A DNA stretch of 64,000 nucleotides from Paramesorhizobium salinisoli. Its GTDB lineage: Bacteria > Pseudomonadota > Alphaproteobacteria > Rhizobiales > Rhizobiaceae. Location of the stretch: assembly GCF_003335045.1 (NCBI RefSeq), contig NZ_QOZG01000005.1, forward strand, positions 1 to 64,000, in the 5' to 3' direction. Position 1 is the stretch's first letter. Each line of letters begins with the position of its first letter. A model generated the notes under the pieces. That model had not been told where the DNA came from and ran no database searches. It was given only the letters and a program-made list of their open reading frames with translations. Below, piece by piece: positions 37,975-47,518 of this stretch. The position numbers and the translations under genes were made by a program.

Positions 37975-38267
37975 GGAAAGGGGTTAGCAAGCGGGTGATT
38001 CTGCGGCAAGTCAATATGGCGCGAATGCAGGTTTTGGGCCGTGTTTTTCCGCACAATCCAACGCGATTCGGTTTCTCGCGCCGGATATGGGATCGAGCGA
38101 AGCCTTTTGGCACGCACTTTTAACCGCGGTTGATGAGAATGCGGGCCAATCGGCCCCGCCTATGCCATTATCCCAAGCGATTGAACCTGCACCAGCTCTC
38201 GGAAAACCATTTCGAATCCGGGGGCGATATTGTAGAAAAACGCTCACCGTCCAATGAGGAAGTCGCC

Positions 38268-39470
38268 ATGTCCGCCCTATCCCCGCTGAAATCAACGGCA
38301 CGCAATCTTGCGGCGGCGTCCGCGCTGTCACTCCTGATGGCCGGATCGGCCTTTGCATTCGACGGCAATGCCGTGGCGGAGCGTCTGAAGGAACTCCAGG
38401 CCACGCAAGGCAGCGAACTCAACTATCAGAGCGTGGAAACCAGCGGCTCGACAGTGACCCTGAAGGGTGTCTCGGTCAAAGCACCGGGCACGCCCGCTAC
38501 GGAAAAACCCTTCAATGTCGGCGATATCGTGCTCAGCGACGTCTCGGACGCGCCGGACGGCGGCTACCAGATCGGCAAGGCGGATGTGCCCGACATGTCG
38601 GTCCCCTTCGGGGGCATGACCATTGCACTCAAGGGCATGGAGCTCGACAATCTTCGTCTTGCGGCCAAGGGCTCGACCGGTCCGCTGGCCAGCGTTGTCT
38701 ATTACGAGAAGGCCGAAATCGATCAGATGATTTTGACACATGAGGGTAACGACGTTGCCACGCTGCAGGATATCGTGGCTACAATCTCGCCCTACAAGGA
38801 AGGCCAACCGATCGACTATACCTGGGATGTCGACAAGATCGCCGTCGATCTGAGCAAGATCCAGCCTTCGAAGGCAAAGGAGACGCTGACGGCGCTGGGC
38901 TACCAGAAGATCAACGGCCATATCGATTCGAAGGGGACATGGTCGGTGTCGGATGGGCGCTTCCAGCTCAACCAGTTCGACCTCGTCATGGACGATGGCG
39001 GGACGCTCGGTCTGAAATTCGATCTCGGCGGCTACACACTTGATTTCATGAAGGAGCTGCAGCAAGCGCAGGCGATGATCGCCGCCGATCCTGACAGCGA
39101 GGCCGGCGGGCTTGCGATGCTCGGGCTCCTGCAGCAATTGACGGTCAGCGGCGCGACGGTGCGTTTCGACGACGCCTCGCTCACCAACAAGGTTCTGGAT
39201 TATTACGCCAAGCAGCAGGGCGCTGAACGCTCAACCTTGGTCAACCAGATGAAGGCCGTCCTGCCGCTGTTCGCCGGACAGTTGCGGAATGCCGCATTCG
39301 CAAGCCAGGTGACCGAGGCGGTGAGCGCCTATCTCGACAACCCGAAATCGCTTGAAATCCGCGCAGCGCCCCCCTCGCCCGTTCCTGTCGCCATTTTGAT
39401 GGCCACCGGCACGGCGCAGCCGGAAAAGCTGCCGGATGTGCTCGGCGTGACGGTCACGGCGAATAAGTAG
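38268..39470 (+). CDS. Conserved periplasmic protein of unknown function
   Basis: The ATG at 38268 follows GAGGAAG and begins a clear signal peptide ending AGSAFAFDG, so the 400-residue product is exported. The rest is beta-rich with repeated short strands (TVTLKGVSVKAPG, GMTIALKGMELDNLRLAAKG, GTLGLKFDLGGYTLD) reminiscent of AsmA/DUF-type lipid or envelope proteins, but I cannot assign a family. It is monocistronic with a terminator at 39564-39595. The open frame extends upstream to 38130 without a better start. Confidence 0.75.
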   Translation: MSALSPLKSTARNLAAASALSLLMAGSAFAFDGNAVAERLKELQATQGSELNYQSVETSGSTVTLKGVSVKAPGTPATEKPFNVGDIVLSDVSDAPDGGYQIGKADVPDMSVPFGGMTIALKGMELDNLRLAAKGSTGPLASVVYYEKAEIDQMILTHEGNDVATLQDIVATISPYKEGQPIDYTWDVDKIAVDLSKIQPSKAKETLTALGYQKINGHIDSKGTWSVSDGRFQLNQFDLVMDDGGTLGLKFDLGGYTLDFMKELQQAQAMIAADPDSEAGGLAMLGLLQQLTVSGATVRFDDASLTNKVLDYYAKQQGAERSTLVNQMKAVLPLFAGQLRNAAFASQVTEAVSAYLDNPKSLEIRAAPPSPVPVAILMATGTAQPEKLPDVLGVTVTANK

Positions 39471-39499
39471 GCGGAGTGGTTTTGGATGCGGGTGCTATT

Positions 39500-39526
39500 A
39501 CCCCCTCTGGCCTGCCAGAGGGGGTG
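39500..39526. repeat. Mini-palindrome made of the ends of the intergenic element
   Basis: ACCCCCTCTGG and CCAGAGGGGGT pair perfectly around CCTG. The arms equal the outer ends of the longer elements at 42984-43158 and 48754-48918, so this may be a deletion derivative that kept only the ends. Confidence 0.6.
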
Positions 39527-39563
39527 AGAAGAAGCGCCAATCCGTTCGACAACATGATTCCCC

Positions 39564-39595
39564 AAAAAGCCCGGCATCGCTGCCGGGCTTTTTTG
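39564..39595. terminator. Bidirectional terminator between the periplasmic protein gene and aspS
   Basis: AAAAAGCCCGGCA (39564-39576) and TGCCGGGCTTTTT (39581-39593) pair perfectly around TCGC with T-runs on both strands, between convergent genes. Confidence 0.85.
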
Positions 39596-39623
39596 TAACT
39601 ATCTGAATCGGTTATGACCGTCG

Positions 39624-41531
39624 TTACGCGTCTTTCTTCACCGGGCTGAGCCGGATATGCAGGTCGCGCAGCTGTGCCGGCGTTGCTTCGGACGGCGCGT
39701 TCATCAGCAGATCGTAGGCCTGCTGGTTCATCGGGAACATGGTGATCTCACGCAGGTTCTTCGCGCCGACCAGCAGCATCACGATGCGGTCGATGCCGGC
39801 CGCCATGCCGCCATGTGGCGGTGCGCCGTACTGGAAAGCGCGATAGAGGCCGCCGAAGCGCTCCTCCACCGCTTCCCGATCGAAGCCGACGATCTCGAAC
39901 GCCTTGACCATGGTTTCCGGCAGATGGTTGCGGATGCCGCCGGATGCGATCTCGAAGCCATTGCAGACCATGTCGTACTGGAACGCCTTGATGGACAGCG
40001 GATCCGCTCCCTCAAGCGCCTCGATGCCGCCCTGTGGCATGGAGAACGGGTTATGGCCGAAATCCACCTTCTTCTCGTCCTCGTTCCACTCATAGAACGG
40101 GAAATCGATGATCCAGCACAATTCGAACCGGTCGCGGTCGACGAGGTTCAGTTCCTCGCCGACGCGGGTGCGTGCAGCGCCGGCAAAGGCGACGAATTTC
40201 TTCGGGTCGCCGGCGACGAAGAAGCAGGCGTCGCCAGCCTCAAGGCCCAGTTGTTTGCGTATCGCCTCGGTACGCTCCGGGCCTATATTTTTGGCGAGCG
40301 GGCCTGCGCCTTCGAACTTTGGAAGCGCCTCTTGCGCTGCATCCTCTTGGCGTTTCCGTTGTGCAAATTGCTCGTTGCTATCAAATTCATTGAATTCTTC
40401 GTTGGAAATCGCGAGTGGATTTTCTGGCTTGCGCCAGAAGATGTAGCCTAATCCTGGCTGGCCTTCCGATTGGGCCCAACCATTCATTCGGTCACAAAAA
40501 GCCCGACCGATTGGCTCGTGATCGGTTTTCCGACGCTTTGCCGGGATTGCCCAGACTTCCACCTTCGAATCGCTGGCGATCATGTTGGCGAAGACCTTGA
40601 AGCCGGAACCGGCGAAATGCTCCGTCACCGCTTCCATGATGATCGGATTGCGCAGGTCCGGCTTGTCGGAGCCGTATTTGCGCATGGCCTCATCATAAGC
40701 AATGCGCGGGAATTTCTGCGTCACCGGCTTGCCGCCGGCGAATTCCTCGAAGACGCCCTTGAGTACGGGCTCCATGGTCGTCAGGATATCTTCCTGCTCG
40801 ACGAAGCTCATTTCCACGTCGAGCTGGTAGAACTCGCCCGGCAGGCGGTCGGCGCGCGGGTCTTCGTCGCGGAAGCAGGGCGCGATCTGGAAATAGCGGT
40901 CGAAGCCGGACATCATGATGAGCTGCTTGTACTGCTGCGGCGCCTGCGGCAGCGCATAGAACTTGCCCGGATGAATGCGGCTCGGCACCAGGAAGTCGCG
41001 TGCGCCTTCGGGCGAGGACGCGGTCAGGATCGGCGTCGAGAATTCTGTGAAGCCCACCTCGCCCATGCGCCGGCGCATGGCCGCGATGATGCTTGTGCGG
41101 CTCATGATGTTCTTGTGCAGCGTCTCGCGGCGCAGGTCGAGGAAGCGGTATTTGAGGCGGATATCCTCGGGATAATCCGGCTCGCCGAACACCGGCAGCG
41201 GCAGTTCCTTCGCCGTCGACAGCACTTCGATCTCGCGCGCGAAAATCTCGACCTCGCCCGTCGGCAGGCCGGAATTGATGGTGTCGCCGGTGCGGGCCTT
41301 CACCTCGCCATCGACGCGGATCACCCATTCGCCGCGAACCGTTTCGGCGACCTTGAACGCCGGCGAATCGGGATCGGCGACGATCTGCGTCAGGCCGTAA
41401 TGATCGCGCAGATCGATGAAGAGAATTCCGCCGTGGTCGCGGACGCGATGAACCCAGCCTGACAGGCGGACGGTCGAGCCGACGTCCGACTTGCGAAGGG
41501 CTGCGCAGGTGTGGCTGCGGTAACGGTGCAT
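39624..41531 (-). CDS. aspS: Aspartyl-tRNA synthetase with an unusual insert
   Basis: This class II synthetase has 635 residues from the ATG at 41531 ([12 protein letters not shown]). It has an N-terminal OB fold ([23 protein letters not shown]), catalytic core motifs ([19 protein letters not shown]) and a bacterial GAD domain. Bacterial-type enzymes are about 590-600 residues; the excess is explained by an insert of about 38 residues after YIFWRK and a shorter change near [16 protein letters not shown]. The insert DNA (40314-40427) is about 46 percent GC by hand count, well below its surroundings. The frame is intact and essential motifs remain, so the enzyme should be active. Confidence 0.94.
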   Translation of the reverse strand: MHRYRSHTCAALRKSDVGSTVRLSGWVHRVRDHGGILFIDLRDHYGLTQIVADPDSPAFKVAETVRGEWVIRVDGEVKARTGDTINSGLPTGEVEIFAREIEVLSTAKELPLPVFGEPDYPEDIRLKYRFLDLRRETLHKNIMSRTSIIAAMRRRMGEVGFTEFSTPILTASSPEGARDFLVPSRIHPGKFYALPQAPQQYKQLIMMSGFDRYFQIAPCFRDEDPRADRLPGEFYQLDVEMSFVEQEDILTTMEPVLKGVFEEFAGGKPVTQKFPRIAYDEAMRKYGSDKPDLRNPIIMEAVTEHFAGSGFKVFANMIASDSKVEVWAIPAKRRKTDHEPIGRAFCDRMNGWAQSEGQPGLGYIFWRKPENPLAISNEEFNEFDSNEQFAQRKRQEDAAQEALPKFEGAGPLAKNIGPERTEAIRKQLGLEAGDACFFVAGDPKKFVAFAGAARTRVGEELNLVDRDRFELCWIIDFPFYEWNEDEKKVDFGHNPFSMPQGGIEALEGADPLSIKAFQYDMVCNGFEIASGGIRNHLPETMVKAFEIVGFDREAVEERFGGLYRAFQYGAPPHGGMAAGIDRIVMLLVGAKNLREITMFPMNQQAYDLLMNAPSEATPAQLRDLHIRLSPVKKDA

Positions 41532-41595
41532 GATGTCTGCCTCTGAATTTGGAAATGATGCACAGATGACTGCGCTTAGGCGCTTTATTCCAGCC

Positions 41596-41638
41596 GCATG
41601 ACCTTGTCCGAAACTCTGCAACTCGTTCGGGATCATGC
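41596..41638. repeat. Rhizobial palindromic element copy between aspS and rnd
   Basis: GCATGACCTTGTCCGAAAC at the left and CGTTCGGGATCATGC at the right match the element at 24288-24330. It lies in the 257-bp divergent region before rnd. Confidence 0.65.
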
Positions 41639-41788
41639 TCTAAAATTCCGGCGGACAAGCGCATTTTGGCTTGGTTTTGTCAAGGTGTCATCAGGGGCGT
41701 CCGGCAAACCTTGCCTTCGTTGCCCTCATAAAGACAAAATGTGCATTCGCCCGCGACAAATCTTTTTGCATTGGTTATAGAAAAATTC

Positions 41789-42943
41789 ATGAACCTGATT
41801 ACCACGACAAAAGGCCTCGAAGAGGCCGTTTCCGCCCTTTCGAAATCCGATTTCATTACAATCGATACCGAGTTCATTAGGGAGACGACATTCTGGCCTG
41901 AGCTATGCCTCATCCAGATGGCTTCGCCCGACCATGCGGCGCTGATCGACGCGCTGGCGCCGGAACTCGACCTCACGCCTTTCTTCGCGCTGATGGCCGA
42001 TGAAAAGGTGATGAAGGTGTTCCATGCCGCGCGGCAGGATATCGAGATTATCTTCCATTTGGGCAATCTCATTCCGCACCCGGTGTTCGACACGCAGGTC
42101 GCCGCCATGGTCTGCGGCTTCGGCGATGCGATCTCCTACGATCAGCTCGTCAACCGGGTGACCGGCGTCAATCTCGACAAGTCCTCCCGCTTTACCGACT
42201 GGCGCCGGCGGCCGCTTTCGGACAAGCAGCTCGAATACGCGCTGGCGGATGTCACCTATCTCCGGGACATCTATCTGCACCTGAAGGCGAAGCTCGAAGA
42301 GGAGGGTCGCTCCGATTGGGTCAGCGAGGAAATGGGAATCCTGACCGCGCGTGAGACCTATGACCTCCACCCCGACGACGCATGGAAGCGCCTGAAGTCC
42401 CGGTTGCGCAAGCCGCAGGAACTCGCGGTGATGCAAGCCGTCGCAGCCTGGCGGGAACGCGAGGCGCGCGAGCGCAACGTGCCTCGCGGCCGCGTCATCA
42501 AGGACGACACGATCTATGAGATCGCCCAGCAGCAGCCGATAGACGCCGAGACACTCGGGCGGCTCAGGACCATTCCGAAGGGCTGGGAACGCTCCGGACA
42601 GGCCACCGGACTGATCGCCGTCGTCAATGAGGCGCTGGCGATACCGCGGGACCAGATGCCGCGATTGCCGAAACAATCGCATTCGCCGGAAGGCGCCGGC
42701 GCGGCAGCCGATCTCCTCAAGGTGCTATTGAAGCTGGTCACCGAGGAATATGGCGTCGCCGCCAAGATCGTCGCCAATTCCGACGATATCGACAGAATCG
42801 CCGCCGAAGGCGAAAACGCCGACGTCGCCGCGCTGCATGGCTGGCGCCGCGAGGTCTTTGGCGAAAAGGCGCTGAAGCTCATCAGCGGCGAGATCGGAAT
42901 CAAATTCGTGAACCGTCGAATCACGGCGGTTACGCTGGATTGA
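41789..42943 (+). CDS. rnd: Ribonuclease D
   Basis: This 384-residue 3'-5' exonuclease trims tRNA precursors. The DEDD exonuclease domain shows FITIDTEFIRETTFWPELCL, a VFHAARQDIEI segment and YALADVTYLRDIY, followed by an HRDC domain (ELAVMQAVAAWREREARERNVP). The ATG at 41789 is the conserved start. It is divergent from aspS and convergent with ppx, with a palindromic element in the gap. Confidence 0.93.
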   Translation: MNLITTTKGLEEAVSALSKSDFITIDTEFIRETTFWPELCLIQMASPDHAALIDALAPELDLTPFFALMADEKVMKVFHAARQDIEIIFHLGNLIPHPVFDTQVAAMVCGFGDAISYDQLVNRVTGVNLDKSSRFTDWRRRPLSDKQLEYALADVTYLRDIYLHLKAKLEEEGRSDWVSEEMGILTARETYDLHPDDAWKRLKSRLRKPQELAVMQAVAAWREREARERNVPRGRVIKDDTIYEIAQQQPIDAETLGRLRTIPKGWERSGQATGLIAVVNEALAIPRDQMPRLPKQSHSPEGAGAAADLLKVLLKLVTEEYGVAAKIVANSDDIDRIAAEGENADVAALHGWRREVFGEKALKLISGEIGIKFVNRRITAVTLD

Positions 42944-42983
42944 AGTGGTTGGGTGGACCTGGTCTAGCGTTGCGGGCTTGACG

Positions 42984-43158
42984 CACCCCCCTCTGCCCTC
43001 CTGAACTTATCGAGGGGCGGCCATCTCCCCCGCAACGAGGAGATTGGCTTGCATCGATAGCGGTGCTTACCGTCGACGTCTGCGATTAGCAGCAATGTGG
43101 ATGAAGGCACGATCTCCCCCCAATGCTGGGGATATGTCCGGCAGGACAGAGGGGGCGC
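42984..43158. repeat. Long palindromic intergenic element, copy A
   Basis: Inverted ends begin GCACCCCCCTCTGCC on the left and, read from the right, GCGCCCCCTCTGTCC; the interior also has ATCTCCCCC/GGGGAGAT-like arms. It is related over its length to 48754-48918. It fills the gap between convergent rnd and ppx and carries no gene. It resembles rhizobial mosaic elements (RIME-like). Confidence 0.65.
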
Positions 43159-43194
43159 TGTCCCGCCAGCCTTTCCACTTCAGTCTGAAATGCG

Positions 43195-44712
43195 CTAATC
43201 CCCAACTGCCAGATGCAACTCCCGCCCCACGAGTTTCGCCAGATGCTGCAGCCGGGCTTCCGGGCGTTCGGCTACGAGATCGCCATGGCTCCGGGGGACC
43301 AGCAGTTCCAGACCACCGTTTTCGGTTTCTCGCCATTGCAGGTGCGGAATGATGCCGGGCATTGATGCCGACAGGAGATAGACGACGCGCAGGAGAGCAC
43401 CCAGCAGCTTTGCCCGCTCGCGAAGCCTCGGCGTGGCCAGCGCGAGGATTTCCGGCGCTACCGCATCATCCACCACGCCCTCGTGCCGAAAGTAATTGGC
43501 AAGCGCCATGTAGGAGCGTCCGGGATGATCGATGCCGCCGAACGAGCCATGCGCGATGAGGTTAAGCGCCTGCGACCCGCGATAATCGGGGTGTGCCCGC
43601 CAACTGATATCGGCGAGCAGACAGGCAGCCTTGCGGTAGCGCGCTTCGTCGCTGGTCTCGTCGAACCCGAGCGCGGCGAAAGCCTTTTCGGTCCAGTCGG
43701 CGAGCTCATGCGCGTGACGCGGCGAACGGGCGCGCAGAATGGCCGTCTCCTCCGCCGCGGCCAGCAGCGGGTCGGCCCGCTGTTCCTGCTTGGACAGGAG
43801 CGAATAGAGGTAGCCCTCGCGCACGCCGAGCGCTGAAAAGACGATCTTCGACGGCTTCATCCGGCGCACGGTTTCCAGAAGCACCGTCGATCCATAGGAC
43901 AGCAATTGCCGGCGGCTTTTCGATACCGCTTCGATGCCGCGCATATGGTCGACATCGCCCCTGGCGACGCGGAGCAGGAAGTTATGCGCTTCGTGCGGGT
44001 CGATCTCGTAGGCGTGCATGATATGCAGCGGATAATGTTTGGCGCTCATATGCAGCTTGGCGAGGTTTCGCCATGTGCCGCCGACCGCATAGAAGATGCG
44101 GCCCTCGCCCTGCTCCAGAAGCGTAGCCTTGGCGAGTTGTTCACGGGCGATCTTGGCCGCTTCCGCAGGCTTTCCGTTCGACAGATCCTGAAGGCGAAGC
44201 CCGCCTAGGGGAAGCGTGATGCCGTCGCCTATGGTGTAGCCGCGGACATCGACCAGTTCGAGGCTGCCGCCGCCGAGATCGCCGGCTATTCCGTCGGGAT
44301 TATGGAAGCCGGAGATGACGCCGAGGGCGGAATAATAAGCCTCTTCCTTGCCGGTAAGCACCTGGATGTGTTCGCCCAGAACGGCTTCGGCCTCCGCGAT
44401 GAAGGCCGGGCCGTTCTCCGCCTCGCGCGCGGCTGCGGTGGCCAGCGCGTGCAGCGACGAGGCCCCGGCCTGTTCAGAGAGCGCCCGGAAGCGTCGCAGC
44501 GCCTTCAATGCGCTGTCGACAGATTTATCGTTGAGCCGGCCGCTCCTCGCCAGTCCCTTGCCGAGACCGCACAGGATCTTCTCGTTGAAAAGCACCGTCG
44601 GCGAGCGGACGACGCCTTCATAGACGACGAGGCGGACCGAGTTTGATCCGATATCGATGACAGCGACAGGCTGGCGCCCTTTGAGGCGTCCCTGAGCCAG
44701 AGGAAGACTCAT
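43195..44712 (-). CDS. ppx: Exopolyphosphatase (Ppx/GppA family)
   Basis: This 505-residue ASKHA-fold enzyme shows [18 protein letters not shown] (phosphate 1), [13 protein letters not shown] (phosphate 2) and a C-terminal HD-like helical domain. It hydrolyses polyphosphate or pppGpp. Its ATG overlaps the ppk1 stop (ATGA), so synthesis and breakdown of polyphosphate are coupled in one operon. The two activities cannot be told apart by sequence alone, but the neighbour favours exopolyphosphatase. Confidence 0.92.
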   Translation of the reverse strand: MSLPLAQGRLKGRQPVAVIDIGSNSVRLVVYEGVVRSPTVLFNEKILCGLGKGLARSGRLNDKSVDSALKALRRFRALSEQAGASSLHALATAAAREAENGPAFIAEAEAVLGEHIQVLTGKEEAYYSALGVISGFHNPDGIAGDLGGGSLELVDVRGYTIGDGITLPLGGLRLQDLSNGKPAEAAKIAREQLAKATLLEQGEGRIFYAVGGTWRNLAKLHMSAKHYPLHIMHAYEIDPHEAHNFLLRVARGDVDHMRGIEAVSKSRRQLLSYGSTVLLETVRRMKPSKIVFSALGVREGYLYSLLSKQEQRADPLLAAAEETAILRARSPRHAHELADWTEKAFAALGFDETSDEARYRKAACLLADISWRAHPDYRGSQALNLIAHGSFGGIDHPGRSYMALANYFRHEGVVDDAVAPEILALATPRLRERAKLLGALLRVVYLLSASMPGIIPHLQWRETENGGLELLVPRSHGDLVAERPEARLQHLAKLVGRELHLAVGD

Positions 44713-46937
44713 GCGGTCCTGTTTCTCTCGGCTCTGGCGCGCTTGCGATGGGCAATCAGGCGCGGCGCCGAGGATTTCAGCGATTTACCGCGCCCTGACA
44801 GGCTTGGATTGGTCATGAAATATTCCTGCGCGTTGAAGGCTTCTTCCCCCTCGGCAGGTTTTATCCGGCGGGAGGTACCATCGGCAAGTAGTTCGTAGCT
44901 CTGCTGATTGTCAATGATGTTGGCGAGCATGATCTGCGAGAGCACCTGCTGATGCACCGTCGCATTGGTGATCGGCACCAGTGTCTCCACCCGGCGATCG
45001 AGATTGCGCGGCATCATGTCGGCGGAGCCGATATAGAGGATCGCCTTCTCCGAAGGCAGGCCGTGACCGTTGCCAAAGCAGAAAATGCGGCTGTGTTCGA
45101 GGAAGCGGCCGACGATGGACTTGACCCTGATATTGTCGGAAAGCCCGGTGACCTTCGGCCTCAGGCAGCAAATGCCGCGCACCACCAGATCGATTTCCAC
45201 CCCGCCCTGGCTCGCCCGATAGAGGGCATCAATAATCTGTGGATCAACGAGCGAGTTCATCTTCATCCAGATGGCGGCAGGCCGGCCGGCCTTCGCATGG
45301 GCGATCTCGTCATCGATGTGCTTCAGGATTCGGTCCCGCAATGTCAGCGGCGAAACAGCGATGCTCATCTCTTCGGCAGGCTGCGCATAGCCGGTGATGA
45401 AATTGAAAAGGTGGGAGACATCTCGCGCGATGACCGGATCACTCGTGAAGAAGGAAAGATCGGTGTAAATGCGCGCGGTGATCGGATGGTAGTTGCCGGT
45501 GCCGAGATGCACATAGGTTCTCAGCTTTGCATCCTCGCGGCGCACCACCAGCGACATCTTCGCATGGGTCTTCAACTCGATGAACCCGAAGACGACCTGA
45601 ACGCCGGCCCGCTCCAGATCGCGCGCCCAGCGGATATTGGCCTCCTCGTCGAAGCGCGCCTTCAGCTCGACCAGCGCCGTCACCGATTTCCCGGCTTCCG
45701 CCGCATCGACCAGCGCGCGGACGATGGGGCTGTCGTTCGAGGTCCTGTAGAGCGTCTGCTTGATCGCCAGAACTTCGGGATCGGCCGCCGCCTGGCGCAG
45801 GAACTGCACCACTACGTCGAATGATTCATAGGGATGGTGAACGACGATATCCTTTTCGCGGATCGCTGCGAAGCAATCGCCGCCATGCTCCCGAATACGC
45901 TCGGGGAAGCGCGGGTTGTAGGGCACGAATTTCAGGTCGGCGCGCGGCACAGAGACGATTTCGGAGATCATGTTGAGCGCCAGCAGGCCCTTCAGCACGC
46001 TGATGCGGTTTTCCGGTACGGCGAGTTCGCTGGCGACGAAGATGCGCAGAGGCTCCGGCATCTCGCTGTCGAACTCGATGCGGATGACCTGGCCGCGGCG
46101 GCGGCGCTTCAGCGCACTTTCGAACAGGCGCACCAGATCCTCCGCCTCCTCCTCGACCTCGATATCGCTGTCGCGGATGATGCGGAAGGTGCCAGCGCCC
46201 TTCACCTCATAACCCGGGAAAAGCTTGCCAATGAAAAGGCCCACCGCGTTTTCCAGCGAGATGAACCGGAATTGGCTGTTTTCGGTGGGAAGCGGGATGA
46301 AGCGCTTCAGCGCCACCGGCAGGCGCAAGAGCGCTGTCATCGGCTGATTGTCGGCACGGCGGGCAAGCTGCAGGGCCATGGAGAAGCCGAGATTGGGAAT
46401 GAACGGAAAGGGATGCGCCGGGTCGATCGACAGGGGTGTGAGGACAGGAAAGATCGTCTCGAGAAAATGGTCTTCCAGCCAGAGTTTTTCGCTCCTGGTC
46501 AGCGCCTCGGGTTTGACGATCTCGATATTCTCGCGGGTAAGCTCCTCGAGAAGGCTGTGCAAATTCTCCTGCTGCGCCGCCTGGAGGCTACTCACCTCTT
46601 CCAGCACGAAATCGAGTTGTTCCTGCGGCGTGCGGCCGTCGGCGCTGCGCGTTGCGATGCCGGCGCGCACCTGCCCGGCGAGACCGGCAATGCGGACCAT
46701 GAAGAACTCATCGAGATTGGCCGCCGAAATGGAGAGGAAGCGCACGCGCTCCAGAAGCGGCTGCTTTGCGTTGCGGGCCTCCTCCAGCACACGGGCGTTG
46801 AACTGCAGCCACGAAAACTCGCGATTGACGAAACGGTCCGGGCTTTCCAGCAGGGAAGGTTCTCCCGGCGCGGCGGCGGCCTCCATTTCGATCCTGGTCG
46901 CGGCTTCCTCAATTGCACTCGTGTTCGCTTCGTTCAT
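44709..46937 (-). CDS. ppk1: Polyphosphate kinase 1
   Basis: This 742-residue enzyme reversibly forms polyphosphate from ATP. Family signatures are [20 protein letters not shown] near the N-terminus, the phosphorylated His in [11 protein letters not shown] and the late [15 protein letters not shown] motif. The ATG at 46937 is chosen as the usual family start; a longer frame begins at 46967. A Pho box lies about 60 bp upstream (46998-47015), pointing to induction by PhoB under phosphate limitation. Confidence 0.94.
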   Translation of the reverse strand: MNEANTSAIEEAATRIEMEAAAAPGEPSLLESPDRFVNREFSWLQFNARVLEEARNAKQPLLERVRFLSISAANLDEFFMVRIAGLAGQVRAGIATRSADGRTPQEQLDFVLEEVSSLQAAQQENLHSLLEELTRENIEIVKPEALTRSEKLWLEDHFLETIFPVLTPLSIDPAHPFPFIPNLGFSMALQLARRADNQPMTALLRLPVALKRFIPLPTENSQFRFISLENAVGLFIGKLFPGYEVKGAGTFRIIRDSDIEVEEEAEDLVRLFESALKRRRRGQVIRIEFDSEMPEPLRIFVASELAVPENRISVLKGLLALNMISEIVSVPRADLKFVPYNPRFPERIREHGGDCFAAIREKDIVVHHPYESFDVVVQFLRQAAADPEVLAIKQTLYRTSNDSPIVRALVDAAEAGKSVTALVELKARFDEEANIRWARDLERAGVQVVFGFIELKTHAKMSLVVRREDAKLRTYVHLGTGNYHPITARIYTDLSFFTSDPVIARDVSHLFNFITGYAQPAEEMSIAVSPLTLRDRILKHIDDEIAHAKAGRPAAIWMKMNSLVDPQIIDALYRASQGGVEIDLVVRGICCLRPKVTGLSDNIRVKSIVGRFLEHSRIFCFGNGHGLPSEKAILYIGSADMMPRNLDRRVETLVPITNATVHQQVLSQIMLANIIDNQQSYELLADGTSRRIKPAEGEEAFNAQEYFMTNPSLSGRGKSLKSSAPRLIAHRKRARAERNRTA

Positions 46938-46997
46938 CTCATCCCACTCCGGTTCTGTCCGGCCCACCTCAGACGGTCCGGATCGGTCACGGAACCT

Positions 46998-47015
46998 ATG
47001 AAAGTCTTATGACAG
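46998..47015 (-). promoter_or_regulatory. Pho box upstream of ppk1-ppx
   Basis: On the minus strand the sequence reads CTGTCAT-AAGA-CTTTCAT, two 7-bp direct repeats with a 4-bp spacer, 13 of 14 bases identical to the alphaproteobacterial PhoB consensus (CTGTCAT-N4-CTGTCAT). It ends about 60 bp before the ppk1 start. Confidence 0.7.
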
Positions 47016-47105
47016 TTTGATAGCACTCGGCTTGAAATGTCTCGCGAATTGATACAAATCACTTCCGAAAACACATCAATCGCGGTAACACACACGCTGA
47101 TTATA

Positions 47106-47144
47106 GCATGATCCCGGAGAAGAAATCGCCTTCCAGGGATCATC
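47106..47144. repeat. Degenerate rhizobial palindromic element
   Basis: GCATGATCCCGGAGAAG at the left and CAGGGATCAT at the right resemble the ends of the element at 24288-24330, in the divergent region between ppk1 and the zinc-finger gene. Confidence 0.45.
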
Positions 47145-47214
47145 GGTCAATTCAAAATGGTTGGGGCGTCCCTTGCGCATACGACGCGCGGCGCTCCGGA
47201 CGCTGGAGCGCAAC

Positions 47215-47469
47215 ATGTCCGATCATGGTATTCCTCATTTCCACAATGATGCCGGTCATCCCGTCGTCGAAATCGGCGTGAAGGAATTCATGTGCGTCGG
47301 CGCCAACCCGCCCTTCGACCATCCGCATGTCTATCTCGACATGGGCGACGAAGCGGAGATCGTCTGCCCCTATTGCTCGACGCTCTATCGCTACAATCCG
47401 GCGCTTGGCCCGAAAGAGACCATTCCCGCCGGCTGCCTTTATGTCGAAGCGGACCTCAAGGCGGTCTGA
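47215..47469 (+). CDS. CHCC zinc-finger protein (NDUFS6 homologue)
   Basis: This 84-residue protein from ATG 47215 has the zf-CHCC ligands: Cys in EFMCVGANPP, His in FDHPHVYLDM and the pair in CPYCSTLYRYNP. It is the bacterial counterpart of complex I subunit NDUFS6, present in alphaproteobacteria with a mitochondrial-type NADH dehydrogenase. It is followed 49 bp later by a FAD monooxygenase gene. The frame opens at 47161 but the family start fits 47215. Confidence 0.85.
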   Translation: MSDHGIPHFHNDAGHPVVEIGVKEFMCVGANPPFDHPHVYLDMGDEAEIVCPYCSTLYRYNPALGPKETIPAGCLYVEADLKAV

Positions 47470-47518
47470 TCGGCGCGATAAAACCGGGCGCGTGGAACGT
47501 GGAGCTGCAGCCAAGATC

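Noticed and set aside
35860-37998. Open frame of 712 codons antisense to parC
   Set aside because: Shadow of parC third-position GC; no ribosome binding site or known motif.
43021-43352. Short open frames in the rnd-ppx gap
   Set aside because: They lie within a palindromic intergenic element with no ribosome binding site or conserved product.
47049-47062. FNR-like site TTGATACAAATCAC in the ppk1/zinc-finger gap
   Set aside because: One mismatch to the FNR consensus and no other support; a single near-match is expected by chance.
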